This document shows positions 1 to 4,545 of a DNA stretch of 5,115 nt, piece after piece. The notes under the pieces are model-generated. The model was not told the DNA's origin. It saw only the letters and a program-made list of their open reading frames with translations, and did not search any database. The stretch lies in contig JACZJD010000042.1 in assembly GCA_014860725.1 (NCBI GenBank), positions 1-5,115 of the forward strand, written 5' to 3'. This DNA is from Aquamicrobium sp. GTDB lineage: Bacteria; Pseudomonadota; Alphaproteobacteria; Rhizobiales; Rhizobiaceae. The position numbers were made by a program, and so were the translations under genes. Numbering within the stretch: position 1 is the first letter of the stretch; each line of letters opens with the position of its first letter.

Positions 1-1
1 G

Positions 2-514
2 ATTCCCGGCCCGCTCGCGATCCTCGGAATCGTGCTCCTGTGCTGCGGCGTGTTCCTGATGTCGTTTCGCGGCCACGGCGTCGGCGCGTTCGGCGGCCGG
101 TCCGTGTTCTTCGCGCTGGTCACGTCGCTCTTCATCTCGGGGTACACGCTCACCGACGGCTCCGGCGCGCGCTCGGCGGTCGACGCCACCAGCTATGCCG
201 TGTGGCTCTTCTTGTTCGAGGGGCTGTGGTCGCTCGTCTTCTGCATCCTGCTGCGCGGGCCGAAGGTCGTGCACGCGATGCTGCCGGAATGGAAGGTGGG
301 GCTGGTCGGCGGCTTCCTCAGCGCCGTCGCCTACTGGATCGCGATGTGGGCGATGACCAGGGCGCCGATCGCGGCGGTGGCGGCGCTCAGGGAAACCTCG
401 ATCCTGTTCGCGATGCTGCTGTCGGTCGCCATGCTGGGCGAGCCCCTGACGCGCTGGCGCGTCGCCGCCGACGATGAGCAGCGCGGCGGCGTGGTGGCGC
501 TGCGTCTGGGATAG
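2..514 (+). CDS. EamA/DMT-family transporter, C-terminal part (5' truncated by window edge)
   Basis: This frame is open from the window's first bases to a TAG at 512-514, giving 170 visible residues; the true start lies upstream. It is an inner-membrane permease of the drug/metabolite transporter superfamily (10 helices in two EamA repeats). The substrate cannot be told from sequence. Visible residues 5-22 look like the last helix of the first repeat, and the second repeat follows with helices near 34-52, 64-84, 98-119 and 121-145. A YTLTDGSGAR segment at about 52-61 and the RETSILFAMLL and LGEPLTRWR segments near the end are typical of bacterial EamA proteins. The final helix is abnormal: DDEQR at residues 157-161 interrupts what should be a hydrophobic stretch before GGVVALRLG. 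Reading bases 471-485 one frame over gives TMSSA instead, which suggests two compensating frameshifts. The family call is firm; function is not. Confidence 0.8.
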   Translation: MPGPLAILGIVLLCCGVFLMSFRGHGVGAFGGRSVFFALVTSLFISGYTLTDGSGARSAVDATSYAVWLFLFEGLWSLVFCILLRGPKVVHAMLPEWKVGLVGGFLSAVAYWIAMWAMTRAPIAAVAALRETSILFAMLLSVAMLGEPLTRWRVAADDEQRGGVVALRLG

Positions 515-682
515 TCCCGCGCCCTGCGCTGCAGCTGCTCCGGGAAGCCGATTCAACGTCCTCGCACGGAGAGTCGCTTTCGCTCGCCAGCGAGTTGAAA
601 ACCAAGGACTTTCCTTCGGCCGGAATCGCGGCGGCCGGGCAGGTGCGCGGGCTTGTGCGAAGCGGGAGCGGCGGCTACCTGT

Positions 683-687
683 GGAGG
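683..687 (+). promoter_or_regulatory. Ribosome binding site for the thioesterase gene
   Basis: GGAGG sits 9 bases before the ATG at 697. This favours 697 over the in-frame ATG at 709, which has only a GGGAG 5 bases upstream, and over the far-upstream TTG at 595. Confidence 0.65.
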
Positions 688-696
688 ACGGCAACG

Positions 697-1101
697 ATGG
701 GAGCAGCCATGAACAGAAACGAGGTCAATCCGGTCGGCGAGCTGACCCTGCGCACGCTGGCCATGCCGGCCGACGCCAACGCGGCCGGCGACATCTTCGG
801 CGGCTGGGTGATGGCGCAGATGGACCTTGCCTGCGGCATCCGCGCCGCCGAGCGCGCCAAGGGCAGGGTGGTGACGGCGGCGGTGAAGGAGATGGCGTTC
901 GCCAAGCCGATGAAGGTCGGCGACACGCTGTGCATCTACATCGACATCACCCGGGTCGGCCGCACCTCGATGACGCTGCGGGTGGAGGCGTGGGCGCAGC
1001 GCTACCTCTCCGACCTGATGGAGCGCGTCACCCATGCCGATTTCATCATGGTCGCGCTCGACGGCGAGGGCAAGCCGACGCCCGTGCCGGCCGAGGGGTG
1101 A
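697..1101 (+). CDS. yciA: YciA-type hotdog-fold acyl-CoA thioesterase
   Basis: This 134-residue cytoplasmic enzyme should hydrolyse acyl-CoA to free CoA and acid; YciA enzymes accept a broad range of chain lengths and form hexamers. The N-terminal third is close to E. coli YciA as I remember it: LTLRTLAMPADANAAGDIFGGW at residues 16-37 is followed by VMAQMD. The Asp of QMD (residue 43) matches the catalytic Asp44 known from H. influenzae YciA. The central helix contact, VVTAAVKEMAFAKPMKVGD, and the RTSMTLRVEAW strand complete a single hotdog domain, and the C-terminus (EGKPTPVP) also resembles E. coli YciA. The length is normal. I chose ATG 697 for its GGAGG; the frame stays open upstream to a TTG at 595, but that extension has no thioesterase homology. 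The gene is probably monocistronic and converges with the HxlR gene, 9 bases separating the stop codons. The physiological substrate is unknown. Confidence 0.93.
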   Translation: MGAAMNRNEVNPVGELTLRTLAMPADANAAGDIFGGWVMAQMDLACGIRAAERAKGRVVTAAVKEMAFAKPMKVGDTLCIYIDITRVGRTSMTLRVEAWAQRYLSDLMERVTHADFIMVALDGEGKPTPVPAEG

Positions 1102-1113
1102 GCCGGCCGCTCA
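1099..1113. repeat. Small inverted repeat joining two convergent stop codons
   Basis: TGAGC-CGGCC-GCTCA is a perfect 5-bp inverted repeat with a 5-base centre. Its outer triplets are the TGA stops of the thioesterase gene (+) and the HxlR gene (-). It has no T-run on either side, so it is not a convincing terminator; it may be coincidence. Confidence 0.4.
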
Positions 1114-1476
1114 GTCCGCGCCGCCGTCGAACCGCGCCCGCGCCGCGTTGATGCGGCCGATGTTCTCGCGCGCCCACAGCGCCAGCGCCGAGACCGGAAT
1201 CCGCAGCTCGCGCCCGAGATCGGTCAGCTCGTAGTCGACGCGCGGCGGGATGGTCGGGTAGACGGTGCGCGTCACCAGCCCGTCGCGCTCCAGCCCGCGC
1301 AGGGTCGTGGTCAGCATCTTCTGCGAGATGTTGCCGATCAGCCGGCGTAGCTCGTTGAAGCGCATCGGGCCGTCGCTCAGAAGCTCCACCACCAGAACCG
1401 TCCACTTGTCGCCCACCCGCGAAAGCACGTCGCTGACGCCCTGGCAGGTGGTTTCGTCCCGGTGACTCAGTGTCAA
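1111..1476 (-). CDS. HxlR-family winged-helix transcriptional regulator
   Basis: The 121-residue protein is a single HxlR-type winged helix-turn-helix (about residues 12-105), a family that binds DNA as a dimer. Diagnostic segments are VLSRVGDKWTVLVVELL (18-34), GPMRFNELRRLIGNISQKML (36-55, the recognition-helix region), LTTTLRGLERDGLVTRTVYPTIPPRVDYELT (wing) and LGREL. The start is a TTG at 1474-1476, supported by AAGGAGG seven bases upstream on the minus strand; there is no ATG in this region. The only cysteine is Cys11, just before the domain. In YodB and HypR a cysteine in this region senses quinones or disulfide stress, so a redox or electrophile-sensing role is plausible but inferred. 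The gene is divergent from a flavin reductase gene and shares a 109-base control region holding a palindrome. The likely roles are repression of the reductase and autoregulation. Confidence 0.92.
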   Translation of the reverse strand: MTLSHRDETTCQGVSDVLSRVGDKWTVLVVELLSDGPMRFNELRRLIGNISQKMLTTTLRGLERDGLVTRTVYPTIPPRVDYELTDLGRELRIPVSALALWARENIGRINAARARFDGGAD

Positions 1477-1483
1477 CGAAGTG

Positions 1484-1490
1484 CCTCCTT
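1484..1490 (-). promoter_or_regulatory. Strong ribosome binding site fixing a TTG start
   Basis: The minus strand reads AAGGAGG, a near-perfect Shine-Dalgarno, with 7 bases to the TTG at 1476-1474. This is what decides the unusual start codon of the HxlR gene. Confidence 0.8.
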
Positions 1491-1518
1491 GTGCACTGCG
1501 AAACAGGTCTCCTATATA
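1489..1518 (+). promoter_or_regulatory. Candidate promoter of the flavin reductase gene
   Basis: TATATA at 1513-1518 is a plausible -10 box, with TTGTGC at 1489-1494 as a weak -35 (18-base spacer; only TTG matches the consensus). Transcription would then begin at about 1525, the first base of the inverted repeat, leaving a leader of about 60 bases. The box lies in an 8-bp palindrome, CTATATAG (1512-1519), so it could serve both directions: on the minus strand a poor -35 (TGGTAT, 1541-1536) lies 17 bases away. The assignment is by eye; the -35 matches are weak. Confidence 0.35.
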
Positions 1519-1524
1519 GCCTCA

Positions 1525-1539
1525 GTATCCAAAGGATAC
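1525..1539. promoter_or_regulatory. Probable HxlR operator (perfect inverted repeat)
   Basis: GTATCC-AAA-GGATAC is a perfect 6-bp inverted repeat with a 3-base spacer, lying between the divergent HxlR and flavin reductase genes. Its size and symmetry suit a dimeric winged-helix regulator. It sits directly downstream of the TATATA box, over the predicted start of the reductase transcript, and between the candidate -10 and -35 of the regulator. Binding there could block both genes. Use by this particular HxlR protein is inferred from position. Confidence 0.65.
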
Positions 1540-1573
1540 CAGATCAGTTTACCGGCACACCGTGCTAAAGGAA

Positions 1574-1579
1574 AGGAAG
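1574..1579 (+). promoter_or_regulatory. Ribosome binding site of the flavin reductase gene
   Basis: AGGAAG lies 6 bases before ATG 1586. It supports that start over the in-frame GTG at 1562, whose upstream bases hold no purine-rich site. Confidence 0.6.
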
Positions 1580-1585
1580 CATCCC

Positions 1586-2161
1586 ATGTCCAAGCCCAGG
1601 ATCGGCGTCATCGTCGGCTCCACCCGCCCCGGCCGTTTCGGCGACAAGCCGGCGGAATGGATCGCCGAGCGCGCCAAGGCCGCCGGCGAGTTCGATGTCG
1701 AGGTCCTAGACCTGCGCGACTACACGCTGCCGTTCTTCGACGAGCAGACGTCGCCGGCCTATGCGCCGTCCCAGGCCAAGGGCGCGAAGGAGTGGCAGGA
1801 GAAGATCGCCAGCCTCGACGGCTTCATCGCCACGGCGGCCGAATACAACCGCGGCCCGACGGCCGTCCTGAAGAACGCGCTCGACTACGCCTACAACGAG
1901 TGGAACCGCAAGCCGATCGGCTTCGTCGGCTATGGCGGCGTCGGCGGCGCCCGCGCGATCGAACAGCTCCGCCTGATCTCCATCGAGCTCCAGATGGCGC
2001 CGGTGCGCGCCGGCGTCCACATCGTCTGGGCCGACTACATGCAGATCGCCTCCGGCGAGAAGAAGATCGCCGACTTCGCGCATCTCAACCAGGCCGCCGA
2101 CGACATGCTCGGCCAGCTCGCCTGGTGGGCCAAGGCGCTGAAGACCGCCCGCGAGGCCTGA
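1586..2161 (+). CDS. NADPH-dependent FMN reductase-family flavoprotein (NAD(P)H-dependent oxidoreductase)
   Basis: The 191-residue protein has a flavodoxin-like fold and belongs to the NADPH_dep FMN-reductase family, whose members transfer hydride from NAD(P)H through FMN to flavins, quinones, azo dyes or metals such as chromate. It opens with the first strand and FMN-phosphate loop, RIGVIVGSTRPGR (residues 5-17), followed by LDLRDYTLPFFDE (41-53) and the flavin-contacting AAEYNRGPTAVLKNALDY (84-101; many relatives read PEYN here). YGGVGGARA (116-124) ends the next strand and should pack on the isoalloxazine ring. The length is typical and there is no cysteine. The start is ATG 1586 with AGGAAG upstream. 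The gene is divergent from an HxlR regulator, with a palindrome over its likely transcription start, and ends at a strong intrinsic terminator, so it is a single-gene unit. The context points to an inducible quinone or electrophile detoxification role; the substrate is not shown by the sequence. Confidence 0.9.
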   Translation: MSKPRIGVIVGSTRPGRFGDKPAEWIAERAKAAGEFDVEVLDLRDYTLPFFDEQTSPAYAPSQAKGAKEWQEKIASLDGFIATAAEYNRGPTAVLKNALDYAYNEWNRKPIGFVGYGGVGGARAIEQLRLISIELQMAPVRAGVHIVWADYMQIASGEKKIADFAHLNQAADDMLGQLAWWAKALKTAREA

Positions 2162-2188
2162 TCGGATCTCTCTCCGTCCGATCCGTAC

Positions 2189-2221
2189 AACGCCCCGTGC
2201 CGCAAGGTGCGGGGCGTTTTT
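2189..2221 (+). terminator. Rho-independent terminator after the flavin reductase gene
   Basis: The arms are 2189-2201 and 2206-2218. In RNA they form an unbroken 13-bp stem, with two adjacent wobble pairs (G2199 with U2208, U2198 with G2209), a GCAA tetraloop (2202-2205) and a run of five U (2217-2221). It lies 27 bases after the reductase stop. In the opposite transcript the wobbles become A/C mismatches and no U-run follows, so it should act mainly rightward. The stop of the convergent CNNM gene is 12 bases beyond. Confidence 0.92.
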
Positions 2222-2233
2222 CATGTCGCAAGG

Positions 2234-3541
2234 TCAGGTGCGCGCTTCGCGATGGGTCTTGATGCTGCGCGAGGCCAGCACCTTGTCGATGCGGCGGCCG
2301 TCGAGGTCCATGACCTCGAAGCGCCAGCCCATGACGTCGACATGCTCGCCGACCTGCGGCAGGTGGTGCATGTGCGACAGCACGAAGCCGGCCAGCGTCT
2401 CGTAGTCGCGCTTCTCGGGCAGCGGAATGCCGAGCGTGTCGGCCATCTCGTCGATGGGCAGATACCCCGCGAGCAGCCACGAGCCGTCGTCGCGCTCGAC
2501 CGCGGCGGGCTCGTCCTCGTCCACGTCCGACCTGAACACGCCGACGATGGTCTCGAGGATGTCGGCCGGCGTCACCACGCCCTCGAAGTCGCCGTACTCG
2601 TCATGGACGAGCGCCATGGGCACCTCGGCCTCCTTGAGCGTGGCGAGCACGTCGAGCGCGTCGGCATTGTCGTGGACGATCGGGGCGGTGCGCACCAGCG
2701 CGGCGAGGTCGAAGGCCTGGCGGCCGAGCAGCGCCACCAGCGCCTCGCGCGTCCGCACCACGCCGACCATATGGTCGACGCTGCCCTTGCCGGCCGGCAG
2801 CATGGAATAGCTCGTTTCGAGCAGCCGCTTGCGGATGTCGGCCCGCGAGGCGTCGAGGTCGATCCACGCGACCTCGGTGCGCGGCGTCATGATGGCGCGC
2901 ACGCTGCGGTCGGCCAGCCGCATCACGCCGGCGATCATCTTGCGCTCGTCGCTCTCGACGACGCCATGGCTCTCCGCCTCCGCGATCAGGCTGGCGATCT
3001 CCTCGTCTGTGACCTTGGCGCCGCCTTCGTCCGCCTGGCCGAGCAGGCGCAGCACGGTGCGGCCCGAAACGTCGAGCAGCCAGACCAGCGGCGCGGCGAC
3101 GACCGAGAGGCCGAGCATGGCCGGCGCGATGCGCGAGGCCACGGCCTCGGGATTGCGCAGCGCGATCTGCTTGGGAACCAGCTCGCCGATGATGAGCGAG
3201 GCGTAGGTGATGAGCGCCACCACCGAGCCGACGCCGAGTGTGCCCGCCATGCCGGCCGGAACGCCGGAGGCGATCAGCCAGTCGGTCAGCCGCAGGCCGA
3301 GCGTCGCGCCGGAGAAGGCGCCCGACAGCACGCCGACCAGCGTGATGCCGATCTGGACCGTGGACAGGAAGCGGCCGGGATTGGCCGCGAGCCGCAAGGC
3401 CGTCGAGGCGCCGGAGTGCCCCCTGTCCGCCAGCGCCTTCAGCCGCGCCGGGCGCGACGAGACGACCGCCAGCTCCGACATGGCCAGAAGGCCGTTGATG
3501 CAGATGAGGACAACGACGACCGCGATTTCGACTGTGAGCAT
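2234..3541 (-). CDS. CNNM/hemolysin-family membrane protein (DUF21, two CBS domains, CorC_HlyC)
   Basis: This 435-residue inner-membrane protein has the architecture of the TlyC/CorB/CNNM group, whose members are linked to Mg2+ or Co2+ efflux or, in YfjD/PaeA, polyamine export; 'hemolysin' is a legacy name. A DUF21 transmembrane domain covers about residues 1-190, with hydrophobic segments near 3-25, 58-80, 97-118 and 138-157. The family motif IIGELVPKQIALRNPE is at about 117-132. Two CBS repeats follow (about 209-265, starting at RAIMTPRTEV, and 272-333, ending GVVTPADILETIVG), then a CorC_HlyC domain at 346-428 that may bind a small ligand or act as a sensor. The length is normal. The ATG at 3541 begins directly with the first helix, but no good Shine-Dalgarno precedes it. 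It lies 63 bases downstream of an extensin-family gene on the same strand and could be co-transcribed. The transported ion is unknown. Confidence 0.93.
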   Translation of the reverse strand: MLTVEIAVVVVLICINGLLAMSELAVVSSRPARLKALADRGHSGASTALRLAANPGRFLSTVQIGITLVGVLSGAFSGATLGLRLTDWLIASGVPAGMAGTLGVGSVVALITYASLIIGELVPKQIALRNPEAVASRIAPAMLGLSVVAAPLVWLLDVSGRTVLRLLGQADEGGAKVTDEEIASLIAEAESHGVVESDERKMIAGVMRLADRSVRAIMTPRTEVAWIDLDASRADIRKRLLETSYSMLPAGKGSVDHMVGVVRTREALVALLGRQAFDLAALVRTAPIVHDNADALDVLATLKEAEVPMALVHDEYGDFEGVVTPADILETIVGVFRSDVDEDEPAAVERDDGSWLLAGYLPIDEMADTLGIPLPEKRDYETLAGFVLSHMHHLPQVGEHVDVMGWRFEVMDLDGRRIDKVLASRSIKTHREART

Positions 3542-3604
3542 GATAGCGCTGATACCATCCGCCGCGGCTGCGCGCGACAGGAAATTTGCGTCGGGCCTCG
3601 CGAC

Positions 3605-4393
3605 TCAGCGGCAGGCGACGTAGCCGTTTCTGCGGTTCTTGATGTCGAAGTGGAAATGGTCGGCGTGGTCGGCGTCGTATCCGGGGCCGAGAACCGTGGT
3701 GAAATACTGGCAGCCGCCGGCGCGCACGTTCTTCAGGAGGCCGCGCTCGCGGAAGGCGAACCAGCCGGGCTTGCGTACGTCGATGTCCTTGCCGTTGCGC
3801 AGCTCGATGCGCATCACGTCGAGCGCGTTGCCCTTCGAGTGCTCGGAGGCGACGCCGCCGGAGCGGCGGATGTTGCGGCACGAATAGCTCGATCCCTGAT
3901 GGACGGTTTTCACGCCGGACAGGTAGCGCCAGCGGGCGGCGGGCGTCAGCTCGTGCTTCGTCCAGCTCGCGAAGGCGAGCGCCATGCCGCAGGACAGCGT
4001 CGCGGCGGGCTTCATCTCGACGCTGCCGGGCAGCCCCGTGACCTGCACCGGCCAGTCGATGCGGCAGGCGCCCCCGTCGTTGATCGGCGCGATGTCGCGG
4101 TATGTGACGCCGAGCCGCCGCAGCTGCCGGCGGCAGTCGGCCTCCTCGGCCGGCATCGCTGCGGCGTCCGAGGCGCCGAGCGGCTGCGACAGGCGCGGAT
4201 AGCCGACGCTCATCAGCCTGGAGGCAGGCACGACGCGGGCAAGGCCGCGCGGCTGGGCGCGGACCGAGGCCGTCTGCGTCCCGACGTCGACGCTGGGGGT
4301 GAGGACGCCCGAAACCGTGCAGGAGGAGACGGCAAGCGCACCGGCCGCGACCACCGCAAGGGCCGCGCCGATGCGGACGCGGCGGCCGACCAT
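3605..4393 (-). CDS. Extensin-family protein A, probable lipoprotein with M15-like zinc site
   Basis: The 262-residue envelope protein carries an extensin-like C-terminal domain, bacterial despite the plant-derived name and related in fold to VanX/VanY-type M15 peptidases. Residues 1-25 form a signal peptide (basic MVGRRVR, then a hydrophobic core) ending at VSSC, a plausible lipobox with Cys25 as the lipidated residue. The domain covers about 79-262. SEHSKGNALD (183-192) fits SxHxxGxAxD of M15 enzymes, with His185 and Asp192 as likely zinc ligands; DHADHFHFD (242-250) supplies the later His. Six cysteines (87, 110, 135, 172, 228, 261) probably form disulfides. A role in cutting or binding peptidoglycan is inferred; the family's substrate is not established as far as I know. 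The frame extends upstream to a GTG at 4435, but ATG 4393 gives a normal signal peptide and has GGAAAG 9 bases upstream. It is a paralogue of the gene at 4546-5115. Confidence 0.87.
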   Translation of the reverse strand: MVGRRVRIGAALAVVAAGALAVSSCTVSGVLTPSVDVGTQTASVRAQPRGLARVVPASRLMSVGYPRLSQPLGASDAAAMPAEEADCRRQLRRLGVTYRDIAPINDGGACRIDWPVQVTGLPGSVEMKPAATLSCGMALAFASWTKHELTPAARWRYLSGVKTVHQGSSYSCRNIRRSGGVASEHSKGNALDVMRIELRNGKDIDVRKPGWFAFRERGLLKNVRAGGCQYFTTVLGPGYDADHADHFHFDIKNRRNGYVACR

Positions 4394-4494
4394 GGCGGCA
4401 AGCTTTCCAGCCCCGATACGCAACACGCTGGGCACTCCGGAATCCCCGTCTCAGACGTCCCTGTCGGGACCGGGGGAAATGCTAGTGCGCAACG

Positions 4495-4523
4495 GTAAAG
4501 GAAACCTCAGCGGCGGCCTTTAC
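4495..4523. repeat. Inverted repeat between the two extensin-family genes
   Basis: GTAAAGG (4495-4501) and CCTTTAC (4517-4523) are perfect 7-bp arms around 15 bases. It lies 22 bases after the stop of extensin protein B, in the 152-base gap before extensin protein A. In minus-strand RNA the hairpin is not followed by a U-run, so it is a poor intrinsic terminator. It could be a regulatory or RNA-stability hairpin. The rest of this gap also has a short GTCCC-TGTC-GGGAC hairpin (4457-4470). I see no convincing promoter. Confidence 0.4.
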
Positions 4524-4545
4524 GGGTATGGCGCAAATGCGGCGG

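Noticed and set aside
515..682. Possible promoter or operator in the gap before the thioesterase, including AAGGA-CTT-TCCTT (604-616) and TCGCT-CGCC-AGCGA (about 579-592).
   Set aside because: Both are 5-bp inverted repeats, common by chance, and I could not find a convincing -10/-35 pair nearby.
595..696. N-terminal extension of the thioesterase from a TTG at 595.
   Set aside because: It has no homology to YciA and no ribosome binding site; GGAGG with ideal spacing marks 697.
1555..1565. GCAC-ACC-GTGC inverted repeat in the leader of the flavin reductase gene.
   Set aside because: The 4-bp arms are too short to separate from chance; the GTATCC/GGATAC repeat is the better operator candidate.
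2163..2185. Inverted repeat CGGATC...GATCCG just before the terminator.
   Set aside because: It has 6-bp arms with an 11-base loop and no U-run. The stronger hairpin at 2189-2221 explains termination on its own.
2601..3881. A 426-codon minus-strand open frame overlapping the CNNM and extensin A genes.
   Set aside because: It is an Arg/Ala/Gly-rich shadow in another frame of two well-supported genes.
4394..4435. N-terminal extension of extensin protein A from a GTG at 4435.
   Set aside because: It would put 14 extra residues before an otherwise standard lipoprotein signal peptide. A weak GGGGA precedes it, so it is not fully excluded.
2207..4498. A 763-codon open frame on the plus strand, opposite the CNNM and extensin A genes.
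   Set aside because: Its product is low-complexity, rich in Arg, His, Ala, Gly and Asp, with no recognisable domain. Long open antisense frames are expected opposite GC-rich genes, and the minus-strand genes have clear domains and starts.
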